From Leucogyrophana mollusca (taxonomy: Eukaryota; Basidiomycota; Agaricomycetes; Boletales), in NCBI GenBank assembly GCA_021014945.1, contig MU266388.1, positions 62,001 to 126,000 of the forward strand: a stretch of DNA of 64,000 bases. The letters run 5' to 3'. Position numbers and translations under genes: made by a program. This document shows, piece by piece, positions 11,747 through 23,546 of this stretch. Numbering within the stretch: position 1 is the first letter of the stretch; each line of letters begins with the position of its first letter. The notes below the pieces were generated by a model, which saw only the letters and a program-made list of their open reading frames with translations, did not search any database and was not told the DNA's origin.

Positions 11747-12566
11747 TAACTATTCCATGGAGAAGCGTTGCTCGGGGTAACACGCGTATTCCCAGACTTA
11801 AACTTCGCACCCATCGTTAACCAGCTGTACTGCACACACCACTCACTCGTCACGGACTCCTATATCTAACTTAATATGCGACTGTATCATCTAGAGACTA
11901 GAACCTGCAGGTGTACCGGACTTGTGGCTTGCGTTGGCCTTCTGAACACTAGGAGTAGGGGAATTGAGTCTTGTTAAATGCGTTCCGTCTGTCTGGATGA
12001 CTGAACACGGGGAGACGAAGATTGGCATTGTCGTCAATGCACGGAGATTGGGAGGAGCGCGTGAAGCCAAATGTCGCTCTCTATCATTATGCCGGTACAC
12101 AAACGCGTCCAGTGGGGTATAGCTATAAGGACACCGTCACTGCCAGCGACAATGGTTACTTCTTAGTCTTCTTGCTTTCTACAAACAGTACCCGTGCTTT
12201 GACTGTGGCAGGTCGTGAGTTGCTAGGCCTCCGTGAAAACACAGCCGAACACACCTCGGGGATCATACTTGACGGCTGCAAGTTTTGGGCCTTGCCTTAA
12301 CCGCTGGGTCGTGTAAAAGAACCCAGTCTGTGCAGTCGATATGAGGCGCACTATTATCGTTCTGGAGGAGTGTTGATCCTTGAAATTAGTGATGAATGTT
12401 ACGGTACAAGGAGCAGGAAACTTGCCTTGCTTTTGCTTTTGCGGCCATTGCAGTGGTGGTTGTGGCAAGAAAGAGAGGTGTCCGGATTCGGCAACTGACC
12501 CCCCGGCCGGCTGACCCCAAGCCAACCCACATCCTTCTCCCCGGACCACTATCACGACCCGCCAGC
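11747..12566. other. intergenic, MDM35 to J-protein gene
   Basis: About 0.82 kb. Short open frames occur on both strands (for example 12022-12300 + and 11891-12100 -), with no recognised motif. Must hold the MDM35 3' end and the promoter of the J-protein gene. Confidence 0.4.
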
Positions 12567-13767
12567 ATGCCGCCCTCGTCGACCACCGCGCCCCCGGCCG
12601 ATGAACCGAACGCCTACGAGCTGCTCGGAGTCTCCGAATCAGCCACAGAAGCCGAAATCCGCACCGCATACCGCTCCCGCTCGCTCAAGGTCCATCCCGA
12701 TCGTGTAGGTTCCATCACTAATCCCAACCCAATAATCTCGTACTAAGAATTGAAGTAGAACCGCAATGACCCCAACGCCGCTCAAAAATTCCACGCCCTC
12801 ACACTCGCATCGACGCTCCTCCTCGACCCCCTCCGTCGCCTCGCGCTCGATGCGCAGCTCCGTGCACAACAAGCGAAGAAAGCGCGTTTCGCTGCGTTCT
12901 CGAACAAGCGTCGTGTCCTCGTCGAGGAGCTCGAAGAGAGAGAGAAGGCTGTGAAGAGGGCAAAGACGGAGAGCGAACGGGAAAAGCGGGAGAGAGAGGG
13001 AGAGAATGAACGGGTAAAGGAGGCGGGGAGAAGGATGAGGGAAGAGAGAGCCGAGAGAGCCGAGAGGGAGATGCGCGAGAAGGAGAAAGAGGCAGAAGTA
13101 GCAGAAGAAGACCTACCTCCGGCATCAGGCGAGCTCGACACCACCGTCCGCATCAAATACCCGCTCTCCTCGCATCCAACACTAACAACCCCCTCTGCAC
13201 TGGCGGCGCACCTACGAAGATTTGGCGAGGTGGACGAAGGGGCGTGTGTACTCTCCATCAAACCTGCGAAGAAGAAAAAGGTGACAGGGGACATAGTCAA
13301 CGCTGTGGTATCATTTACACAGCTCGGTGCTGCGTTTGGGATCGTCACGAGTGGCGTCGAGGGAATGGATGTCTCGTGGGCCGGTGGGTCTGAACCCCCG
13401 ATATTGGGGTGGCTAAGGAGCAAAGGGAAGCTTGGAGTGAAGTCGAACAACGGGCAGAATCACGAGCGGGAACCAAGTCCTCAGGGGAAGACGAAGGCGG
13501 AGCTTCCCCAAACAAAGATAGCTAGCACGGGGACGGCTTTCAGCTCATTTCCAGCTTCGTTTGTACGTATCTCTGTGTTTGTGAGCTTCGTTACGCGTGC
13601 TGAATACCACTTTTACTTAGCCCGATATTACCCCAACTCCACAACCCCCACCCACGTCGGCGTCGATCAATATGGACTACGAATCACTAACCCTCCTGCG
13701 CATGCGCGAAGCAGAACGCGCAAGGCTTGAGCGGGAGATTCTAGAGGCTGAGGCGCGAGAGGGGTAA
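12567..13767 (+). CDS. cwf23: DnaJ-domain splicing factor, DNAJC17/Cwf23 type
   Basis: J-domain protein with a C-terminal RRM-like region, the layout of spliceosome-associated DNAJC17/Cwf23. Exons are 12567-12704, 12759-13562 and 13621-13767, 362 residues. The J domain is near residues 15-80 (NAYELLGVSESATEAEI; HPD is present in LKVHPDRNRNDPNAAQKF). A strongly charged Glu/Arg/Lys helix follows (about 95-190). Then an RRM-like segment runs from TVRIKYPLSSH to the VVSFTQLGAAFGIV region. The tail (MDYESLTLLRMREAERARL) matches the ending typical of this family. The first intron falls just after HPDR. Confidence 0.9.
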
Positions 13768-14151
13768 GCTTGCTACTCGGGCAAAGATACGTAAGTCACT
13801 TTGTGATTCTTGAAAGACTTCTGCGACCATGATGGAGCACAAAGCTATTTTGTATCCCGTGCCTATGCATGGTCGTTCCCTGAGTGGTGACATATATGTT
13901 GGGCACAAGACAACTGTTGAAAGCTAAAGTCTACGGACTTTATCTACATAGCATCCAAAGGAGGAGAGTCGCTGACACAGACGGCATGCCAGGTGCATAG
14001 ATAAATACATAAATTCCATGTCCCAAAGAATCATTTACGATGGTTGTGTGCAAGTTGCACCCACTGGACCCCGAGCAGCAGGGATATCCGCCTTAACCTG
14101 CATCCTCCCTGGCGAAAATCATGTGTTTATAAAGCAGACCAACAAAGAGGT
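13768..14151. other. convergent intergenic spacer
   Basis: 384 bp between the 3' ends of the J-protein gene (+) and TUP1-like copy 2 (-). Nothing recognised apart from expected 3' flanking sequence. Confidence 0.4.
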
Positions 14152-15684
14152 TCAATGGGACCTACATATCCGTGCGCCTGGCCAGCCCCCAGCGGCCAAC
14201 AGTGTTCCCGTGGGACTCACGTCAACAGCATAAACTGTACGATAACAGCGGAATGAGCTAACCGCCACAAAAAACACGATTTAATGAGCCTACTGGGAGA
14301 GAAGTCGCCATGGAGCTCGCACTGCCACAGCTTCGCGTTGTCAAAGCTCCAGAGTGTAGTGTGTACATGACCGCTCGATAAGATCCATCGTCCGTCGCTC
14401 GACACAGCGACAGACTTGACCCCACCCTATCTCCAGGATAGGAACGTCAGCAACACACCCGTGCAGCAACTCGCCACGCACTTTATGTTTGAATTCCTTC
14501 GTGCACCGACTCGCTTGAACCACTTCCGAATCAATATTGGCACCCCCTCCGTCCCGCCTTGCCGCAGCTCTGGACGTCAAGTCGTGTATGTCCCAATGTT
14601 TCAGCGTCTGGTCCTGACCACCGCTGAATAGTCCCTTCCCGTCTGGGGTGAAAACCACGCAGTCTACACTGCCAACGTGCCCTTGAAGTGTCTCCAGTAG
14701 AGTGTATGTAGTGATATCCCAGATGCGTACAGCCGCATCGAGAGTCCCTGTTGCTATAAACTGACCGCATGGTGACATCGCGACAACCACCCTGTGCTTG
14801 CCTATTGCTGTGCTGGCGGAGTCGTGTGCGCGGAGTATCTTCGAAGAGCCATCCCCGAGCATGTCCCACAGTCGCGCGGTGCCATCATCTGAGCCTGATA
14901 CAAGGAACCGTCCATCGCGAGAAAAGTCGAGAGACGTGATTCTGTCCCGATGGCCGTCAAAGGATCTCATTATCTGTTTCGTGGCAATGTCCCAGATCTT
15001 GAACGAACGATTAGCCGCGTAGAAAGATGTCACAAGCTGGTAGCAGACAGACCTGAATATGTCCATCGTCGCCGTCTGTAGCCAGCCACATACTATCTGG
15101 GCTGAAACACACCGCACAAGACCCAGAATTTGACCCAGTAAACTCATGGCTAAATGTGCTAGATGCCAAGGGAGTAAATGAAGCTCCGAGCCTGTAACAC
15201 AATATCGAGACTCACCAGGTCAGGGCCCCCGTCACTGTATCATATACATTCGCACTGCTGAAGGTCCCCGTCGCTAGGTATTTGCCATCGGGGGAGAACC
15301 GCATAGACAACACTGGACTGGCATGCATTCATATCCCACAGGCGGTGAATGGGTGAACAGCAGATATTATGTTATCACGCTCACAAGAAGACGTCAGACC
15401 CGAGAGTGTGCACCAGTTTTATATCTAGCAGATGTTCAGCATCGGCGTCGAATATCACGGACTGATCTTCGTCTTCGCCTTCCGCAAGCAAGTTCCTGTA
15501 GTGAATCCTTTGGTCAGACGGCGCCTTGGCGCGTGGGACGCCTTCAACACCGAAGTTATCCGTTCCTGAAACATCTTAGGCATATTGGTGGTCATGCTTG
15601 CAAATGTCATGATAGAACGTGGCACTCACTGTCACTGGGTGTGCTTCCGTACCCAGACATACTCCCTGAGATAGACCCCATCAT
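14152..15684 (-). CDS. TUP1-like WD40 protein, short form (copy 2, diverged)
   Basis: Second short Tup1-like propeller. Exons are 15630-15684, 15385-15565, 15216-15317, 15053-15191, 14482-14997, 14294-14426 and 14152-14234, 402 residues. The seven-exon plan mirrors copy 1: the 102-nt and 133-nt exons are the same size, and the large exon is 516 versus 510 nt. Conserved parts include IWDIATKQIMRSFDGHRDRI, SMRFSPDGKYLATG and [19 protein letters not shown]. Blade 6 is eroded (SSGHVHTTLW where copy 1 has [11 protein letters not shown]). The last blade is GGWPGARIC, sharing the odd ARIC ending with copy 1. It also lacks Tup1's N-terminal tetramerisation region. The reading frame is intact, so it is not called a pseudogene. 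Confidence 0.87.
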
Positions 15685-16931
15685 TTGCTGCGACGAAGGT
15701 ATCCCCGCCCAAGAGGCACGGGGAACTGGGGTTCAGTCCAGACAGCGACATCATGATGTTTCGGAGACTCCCGAAAACCAAGTATTATGAGTACCAGCCG
15801 TTGATTCAACGTGACCTCGGACTTGCGACGTGGTATTTACATAGCAAACGTTATGCACATGCCACATTCGTGCGATCGTTGCTCGCTGTCGCTTGTAGCG
15901 TCCGTCGCGCCCCAACTGTCAACCCAGTCCTACCCAATCCCTTTTATTCTCCAAGGTGGGCTCGGACGTCTGGTCTCGGGGTCAGTGCGCAAAGTATATA
16001 ACGCTCACCTTAATTCCACCCACATAATCCCCAACCATTTTAATCTGCGCTGGTTGACCAGCGGCCCCTCGAATTTCCCCTCGTAACTAGGTCTGCTTTT
16101 TGCGCCGCGGCCTACTGTAGCACCCTGCTGCGCGCTTGGCGAATTACGATTCTCGGATGCATGTCCCCGGTATTTCCTCACCATTGGAATGCATAGCTTC
16201 TTAACATTGTGTGAGGTGATTTGGGACTACGACGAAGGTGCTAACTCCACCCCTTTCATCGCGTACCGCCAAGACGAGAGTCGCAAAGCGCCTGGTGCCG
16301 TTTCACCGGGTCGGTGGCACGGTCGTCCCAACGCCGCGATTTTAGGCATAATCGGGAAACCACCTCCGGAACAGTTGGAGTAGGTCCATAAATCCTCTCC
16401 CGACGTATTGCTCCACGCGTCTCTGCAATATTTAATCCTTTGACGGGTGACTATCGAAGTGATATGGTCAACTTCGTGGTGCACCTCAATATTGCCAAAG
16501 AAACCTTGTATCGAGGGGGAATGCCAAAGTAGGTGCGCAGACTTGGGTTGTGGACAACGTCCACCATCGTACGGAAAGAAATACTACATTGCGATCACAC
16601 CGTAATACCTTGAGCTTGCTGTGGGTCCAGGGTGTGGAAAACGATCGTGTTCGTATATTGACCTCATGCCGACTAGAATCGCAAATTGTTGTGGCGGAGT
16701 CAGACTGCCCAAATGCAAGGCGTCCACTCATGTAGCACCATGTAGCTGACTTTACCCGGGGGACGCTATCTTTCTTCGAAACTTCGGTCTGCCGATTAGG
16801 GTGATACATGATAGAAAGCCCATTGATCACAAGATTCAGATGTCTGATCTACCACGGTGATCCTCGGAGGCTGGGACCCCCAGAGATAGAACCGCCACTC
16901 GTGAGCTACGAAGGGACAAATATTAATCAAG
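15685..16931. other. intergenic, about 1.25 kb
   Basis: Upstream of TUP1-like copy 2 (-) and downstream of the SEC24-related gene (-). Small frames such as 16189-16383 show no family motif. No repeat or RNA gene seen. Confidence 0.4.
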
Positions 16932-19900
16932 TCACATCGGTATAACAACTGGAGATTGAGTCACCGCCACGTTGATCTGCTTGTGCACTAGGCATAGATC
17001 TGAAGGGGATAGAGAATTCAATGTTCAACGACGAAATGCCTCGGAAAAGAAGGAACACATACAATCTAGATATGACATCGCGGCGTTGTTCTGGTCTTCG
17101 ATCAACATATCGCTAAATTCCAGCTCCATCCCATCCGTGTTCTGACGGGCAACGAGCATCTTGGGGACACGACCGCGCTGTGCGTACCGATGAGCCAGGA
17201 TGTTGCGCACCTGCGCTGATATTCGAGTCGGCAAGTTTGGCAGTTCAACCTGATGAGATGTTAGGCAAGGACGACATATACCAAGAGAGGGATTACTGAC
17301 GATATGCGGATCCAAGCTCAAAAAATCGTCAACTGCGAACAGATCGCGAAGTAACTGCGGCGAGACGCTCGATCCCACCCAGAAGATCATACAATCCTCA
17401 TTATCTGATCAACGAAGTAATCATTAGCCGAAATGGATCAGGAGACAAGCGGAAGACCATGACTGGCCTATGAGGTAGACGCCGTGCGCTTCCATGTACA
17501 TATGACTATTTCGCATTAACGACGGCAGTGCCAGCTGGCCGGTAGCAGGGTCGGGAAGGGCGATGTTCTCGTCTAGGTCATGAATTGCCAACAGCCGAGG
17601 ATAGAGATGCTGCATGGTACTGCGAACGCTCATGGAAAGTATCTTCTGGGCGTGATAGTTGCGAACATCCGCGGAGACATTACGACCTGGATCACAATGA
17701 AATCAATATTATGTGCTGACGAACCACGGCGTCAGATTCTGCACCTTTCAGAGACTTGGACTTGCTTATGGCTAGTGTGTAGACCGGAAGTGCTCTGAAA
17801 GCTTCAGGTATTATCAACTGTATTACGGCGTTAATGAACACGGGGAGCCGCAATGCGACGGGGAAGCACTCACTTGTGAGGGTGATGTGGAAGCCGCGCA
17901 GTTTCGCCTGTATCCGAGGAGGAGAGACGAGCACTTCTCAGTTAAATCTTCTCGTATATGCGCCATTCTGCGAGAAGTCAATTTTGCCATAGCTGCACAA
18001 AGCGCCCATTATTCGTGATTCGGGGGTCCGAAGGGACTTCTGACAAGACTCACAATCTCGGGCAAGGTGACACACAACAGTATCCATATCTGCATATCGG
18101 AAGATACTCCCAGCCAAAGTCGCAACTTGGAGGGCGAGGTTACATGTTCGCACACGCCGCTGACCTGACGTCGAGGTATATAGCACAGCGCACTGCAGAT
18201 GAGCATACTGGCGCTCGTCAAGTGAGCGTGAATGCTCGAGCAGAACGGAGATGGCTTTGTCTGAGTCGAGGACGCCAATCTCAAGGTCCGTTGCCGTGCG
18301 TTCGTGGAAGCTGCCGTAGTGTTTTGACACACGAAGGCCTGCAAAATGTGAACTGAGAATAGTCGTCTTGAGGAAAGTATGATGAAACCTTGCCGTTTGA
18401 GCATCGTATCCGCATGAGGCAGTTGTACGCTGTGGTCCGCGTGACCAGCCGTCGCAGCTGGGAAGCGAGCACGATGGTATCCCGAGCTGGGTTGAACCGA
18501 GGATGAAAGTACAGCTCTCCCCCAGTCGTCGAAGACACGATGCCTGTTTGACTCTATATCAGTAGTCATCTGGTGGCAAAATCAAATGAACACACCGATC
18601 GAGCCAATATCGATCGCCTTGCTCATGCCCAAGAACATGCTGACGCCGATACCCTCCTCGGCACACTCCTCCGCGATGTCACGCCAAGTTTGATTCCTTG
18701 GGAGGAAGAGGTCTCGCTCCTTTTCCGTTCCGTATACCGAAGTTTGATCTGTTAGTGGCTCGAGTGCGCCTGGTCCAACAGAAGGCAGAGTACTTTGAAA
18801 AACGACCATATGACCACCGCGTCCTGCCTGACAAAGTGCGTATTAACCTATGAAAGGACAAAATGAGGAAAGCGTTGTTATACCAGAGAAGCCAGTCCTG
18901 CGAGTAGAGCCGAACCAAGGCCAGCTTCTCTGACCACAGTCTCTCCGTGACGGTGCGGAATAACATCAAGTAGGCTTTCAATCACTGCCCTGAGTGATTA
19001 TAAGGGGCTGTGCGGCATAGCCTGATAAGGCGGAAATGCATACCTTGATTCCTCAGGATAAGCAAACAAGCCTTCACGTAGGGGAAGAAATACCTCATCC
19101 AAATCGGATAGCACCATCATTGAAGCTTGTGGAAGGCTAGGCTGCTATGCACTTGAGCTAGTCCAACGCTGAAATCCGGAATGCGCTCACAGACAGGTTA
19201 TAAAAATGCAGCGTCCGATCGAAAGTCAATATCGCAATTTCGCAATCGCGAGGAAAACATGGCTCAAATGATGCCCCCTCTGCTGTGGTACCACCATACA
19301 GCAGATCACGCATACAGGCACATGCTGATTGTAGAAACCCAGACTGAACAGCTTCGATGGACACGTCAAACGCGAGGACGTATCGCATGCTCTGTGGCTT
19401 TCGGGGCCCACTTAGTGGGGGGTCGATCGAGAAGTAGGAGGTCGACATCTTTGGGAGCGGAGGTGGTGCCCAATACTCTTCGGCTGATACTACGAAGTCG
19501 ACAGTGCCCTTGTTCAGCTCGGGGCGCTGCAAGTGGTCGAGTCGCATTAGGTTCGTGTCCAAATTGCAGAAATAGTCCGGGGAGACTGCAATATCATGGT
19601 CACAGGATTCAGAATATGATATTCAAATGTGACTAACCTTCCGTTTCGTGCGCACATAGATTGCATTTCCATTTGCTTCCTCCAGCAGTCCACTCGCACC
19701 ACGGGTTAATATATCCTCTGCACTCAGCGCAGCGAGCTGGGCCCGCTTCTCCGCATTCTACTAGAGGGACGGCCTCTTCGCGAGGGTCTAGATCTGCAAA
19801 AGGTTGAAAGACAGCCGCAAGGGGAATCTCGCACTCCCTGGCAAGATGCGAGGAACTGGGGAGATTCCAAGTCGAGACTCGGATATGCTTCGGTGATGAA

Positions 19901-20281
19901 TTCCCTGGGTCGCTGATTCAGCACGGGCATTTCGAGACTTGGGACACAACTGAGAGCTCGAAACACATGCGACCTTCGATTGACGTGCAGGAAGACGTGT
20001 ACGAGGTGGTAGTCTTACCTTGGTCTATGCAAACACAGTCGGTCGTCGATAGCGGAGGGTTGTGTCCTGGCAGTGTCATATACGTATGGCCTTCCCATTG
20101 GTCCTTGTCCGCCTCGATTGCTTCTATGGGAGACGGAATCTGGCTAGGGTCGATACGTGCGCGTAGTCCTTGGAAACATTAGCTGCAGCTTCAGCCTAAG
20201 CATCGAGCTTTGAAGGGTACCTTTGTATGGTTCTCCAGCACTGTGTGGAGGCTGCGGGATATGTTGCTGCTGAGCATACAT
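16932..20281 (-). CDS. SFB3: SEC24-related COPII coat protein (SFB3/LST1 type)
   Basis: Cargo-binding subunit of the COPII coat at ER exit sites. Fifteen exons can be joined in phase, from Met at 20281 ([20 protein letters not shown]) to the stop at 16932-16934, roughly 850 residues. The N-terminal zinc finger is [14 protein letters not shown] with [12 protein letters not shown]. The trunk domain has [38 protein letters not shown] and [19 protein letters not shown]. Further motifs are [35 protein letters not shown] and [20 protein letters not shown]. The gelsolin-like end has [20 protein letters not shown]. The opening ([19 protein letters not shown]) fits the Sfb3/Lst1 subtype better than Sec24 itself. 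Two introns (18339-18393, 17405-17467) need a GC donor. Confidence 0.93.
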
Positions 20282-21496
20282 GGTTGCAGCTGGTGCGCTG
20301 CACAAACGCTGGCTCTCAACAGTTTCGTACGATGGTCAGAGTAGCAGTGGTGGCAGTGCTACGCTCTGGCTTCAACCCGACACCCACGACCCACCCACGA
20401 CAATCATAAAGCTGAGCCGCGACTGACCCGGCCTACTGCAATGAGCAGGTATTACTTATCTCTCAATAAAACACAGCTGTTATTTCTTGCATCCGAAGCG
20501 CCAGGATCCGATTCTTCAGCTGGCTCTTTAACTTCAGCTGGTTCACCAGTGGCAGACACTGGCTCGATCGTACAAGTCTCCATCAAAACTAGGAACGATG
20601 TGTACGAGTGCTGCCTTGCCAGCTGTGGGATATGTACTTTGTGTTAGGTGCTAAAGTCATCTCCCATTCAGGGCGTCGGTGGACGAGCTCACGCTATTTT
20701 TTCTGAAACAACGAGAGATCACCGTGCGTGTGGAACCGACGGCACCCAAACACCTCCCTCTGCTAGTAATCTGAGTGATTGACGCCTAGTTTCTACAAGC
20801 AGGACGCCGTCGAAACTGTGCTGAGCACGCACCTCTACGGGAGGTCGAGACTACCGCGGCACGTCGTCATGCAGACAACACAAGCCGGCTACAAGCTGGT
20901 TGGATGTGAGCAACAATGTACTTTATTCGCAGTTGCCCTTGGGCTTCTTCATTTTCCCTACGTCCTCGCTAGTAACCAAATGACTTGTCATGCTCACAAG
21001 GACGCATGTCAATAGCTCGAAAGCCATGGAAATACGGTCGCGGGAAGCGTTTCTGCTGGGGAGAGGACCTACTCCGGAGCGCCGACGACAAGTGGTTGTT
21101 TTACTTTGAAGTAACAACTACCCATTGAGCTCACCTTTATTGCCGATATCCGTTCCTATCCCCCCCCCCCCCCCTTGGCCCCAACTCCGTCGATCCCGCT
21201 CTTATCCCATTGTGTCGAACATTACCCATTGTACCCCTCAGACATGTCTTTTGTAGCTTATATTGCATCCGCGCTGCTCGTAACATCGCGTCTCCCTTTG
21301 ACGCGTTCCCTCTTTCCTCGAAGACCCTACTGCGACAGTATATCGATCCCAAAATCAAAATCTGATACGAGATTGAAACGGGGAATTGACACCATTGATC
21401 GAATAACGATACGATTGCCCCGAATTTTTTGTCCGTAATACCTAGCACGGAAGGAAAGTCCAAAACGGTACACTGTATGAGAAGCGACTACCCACA
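20282..21496. other. intergenic, about 1.2 kb, with C homopolymer
   Basis: Lies 5' of the SEC24-related gene (-) and 3' of RPC19 (-). It includes a 15-nt run of C at 21160-21174. No coding motif was recognised. Confidence 0.45.
21160..21174 (+). repeat. C15 homopolymer
   Basis: Uninterrupted run of 15 cytosines, preceded by tat and followed by ttgg. Its length may be a sequencing or assembly artefact. Confidence 0.9.
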
Positions 21497-22223
21497 CTAG
21501 CTTTTCTCTACCCACCGCTCATAGGCCCCAGAGCCTAAACTTGAGCGGTACTCGTCCTCAACAGTCTCGCAGAGCGAGTCTAGGTTCGACAGGGCCTCCA
21601 AGAGAGCGGTCAGAGATGACATCTCATCTGGATGGAGGTAAAAACGCATGAGCGAAACTTGACCCTTGGGGTCCAGGGTAGATAGACGAACCGTACATCT
21701 GTATCCGTAGCTGGATAAGGTTCTCGGAGGGATGCGGTACGCTGAAGCGGGAGTCAGCATTTGGGATTGCAGTGACAGGACAAAGAGACCCCGGATAACC
21801 CCGGAAGAAACAAAGCAGCAGAAGACCGACGGCAATGGTCTGCAGTACATGGGCCCCTCATGATCACGGATGCTCGTTGTGGGGCATGTGGCATCAAGCA
21901 GAGGGCCCCCCGGGGTGACTACATAACTATACCTACTCACCTGTAACCACAGAACTCCACTTTCGGGCTTAAAGTCAGGGGGACACAGCATGAACGTCCT
22001 GCATCGTTCATTAGGTCAAAGAGAACGAGACGGCGCACTTCTTCATGAGCATCCATCGCAGCGCATTGCCAATTGTATGCGACTCGTCGAAAATTTGGTA
22101 GGTGGCGGCAGATAGGTCTGCTGCCGCCCCTTTCATCTGAGGGAAGCGAACTGTCAAAGATTGCATGGAACAATGGATATCTCTCATGCTCACTATCTTG
22201 ATTTTTGGTGTAGATTCCGCCAT
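21497..22223 (-). CDS. RPC19: RNA polymerase I/III subunit AC19
   Basis: Small alpha-like subunit shared by RNA polymerases I and III that pairs with AC40. Exons are 22194-22223, 22039-22136, 21941-21967, 21692-21741 and 21497-21627, 111 residues. The alpha-motif reads ATYQIFDESHTIGNALRWML, followed by NPKVEFCGYSVPHPSENLI and LRIQMYDEMSSLTALLEAL, then an acidic helical tail (CETVEDEYRSSLGSGAYERW). One exon is 27 nt. An in-frame Met upstream (22268) would add 15 residues; the inner Met is preferred because the family has short N-termini. Confidence 0.93.
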
Positions 22224-22930
22224 GACTGCCAAATCACAAGTCAAAGGAACTCTGAACTTTTTTGTCAAGCCAAAATGAGTACTCCCAAAAAGGAAATTAG
22301 ATGAGCAGAAACCAATGATAAGGTTTTTTGCATTGCAGGATACTGTACTTGGTCGAGAAAGACTCGCTCAGACTCGCTCTCAATATCCGAACAAAAAGAT
22401 CATTTCCGCCTCTCGTCTTCGCAGCGCTCACAATGTGCCCTAGCCGCTCCGTAACATGCAACAGGACCAACAATGTGCAATAAATTCCAGCTCCGATTGA
22501 GGTTGCAGAAGGTAAATATAACCAAACAACGTTCTTACCTCCGATCCTTTGTCGGTCTTTTGTTCAGGTAACTGCCGGGCCATGGCGCACAATGCACACA
22601 TATCGCTTTATCCATTCAACTATGGGTGAAAGGGTCACATTCCCAATGCCTATCACGTCGCTTAGATGTTCCTTTATTGCCTTTGTATAAAGGTCATCGC
22701 CTTTCCCCGGATTTCGCTCATCTGTCTCCGTCTCCCATTTCGATCGATACCCTTCACCCGACAGTTTCTTATCCTTATATTCAATCAAATCAAAGCAGGC
22801 CTTTGGTAACCCCGGTGGACACATTTCAGCTAGCTGAACATCATCTTTTGCGCACTCGACTTTCTCATTTTTTGCATACCATCGCACACATCGTCCTCGC
22901 TCTCACTACACATACCGTTTCTCACCACCA
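22224..22930. other. divergent intergenic region
   Basis: 707 bp between the RPC19 start (-) and the next gene (+). A 107-codon minus-strand frame (22564-22887) rich in Lys, Glu and Asp is present, without recognised motif or splice partner. I do not call it. Confidence 0.35.
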
Positions 22931-23546
22931 ATGGCTCAGTGCGCTCCTTCTACGTCTACTCGGCCCACCCTCCCTCCATTGCACACTCTCGGCCTTCCTA
23001 TCGGAAAAGCTAGTGCTCAACTCCCGCACATCGATGAACTATATGACTCGTACGACTTTGACCGGCAGGTTTGTCTCGTCTTATTGTGCACTAGATGATT
23101 CGATTAATCTACTATTTAACTAGACTCCTCGTCTGCACATAGCTAGCCAGTACCCACACGCCCGCCAGGCTTCCATATCCTCTTCGCGCACACCCTCACC
23201 AACACCATCTATCTCCCCTTTGAGGAGCACGCGACCCACCCTATCTCACTCCACCTTGGGTCAAGTCCCCGCCAAAATCCGGCTAGTTCCCACCACACTC
23301 GAGAAAGCAGATGCAGTCGTCGTCGTCCCCCCACCTAACGCGCCACATATTCCCCCTCTTTCCGGAATGTCGCCCACCACCATGAAGCAAGGACAGCAAG
23401 CTCTGCTCCTTGTCGGGCCTGCCTTGCAGCACCTGCGCCACCCGCAGCGCCAGCTTGCGAAGGGCGCCCGCATCCATCCATACCGCATAGTCCGCGGGTC
23501 CCCTGATTCACGACGGACGTCGAGCGTATCTACCACGAGTGCATAG
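22931..23546 (+). CDS. unrecognised small protein, Pro/Ser-rich
   Basis: Exons are 22931-23068 and 23124-23546, 186 residues; the 55-nt intron has GT-AG ends and keeps phase. The N-terminus reads MAQCAPSTSTRPTLPPLHTL, then a short conserved-looking HIDELYDSYDFDRQ, a Ser/Thr/Pro-rich linker (ISSSRTPSPTPSISP), and a C-terminal part with KIRLVPTTLEKADAVVVVPP and ALLLVGPALQHLRHPQRQLA. Short acidic and hydrophobic blocks separated by disordered linker suggest a regulatory protein. I do not recognise a domain. Codon structure, the clean intron and the lack of stops support a real gene. Confidence 0.75.

Noticed and set aside
12782..13450. 222-codon minus-strand Ser-rich frame
   Set aside because: Antisense shadow of the charged helix in the J-protein gene.
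14152..15684. Calling TUP1-like copy 2 a pseudogene
   Set aside because: All seven exons join in phase with no stop, despite lost blade residues.
22564..22887. 107-codon minus-strand frame, charged
   Set aside because: No recognised motif, no splice partners, and it sits in the divergent promoter region of two supported genes.
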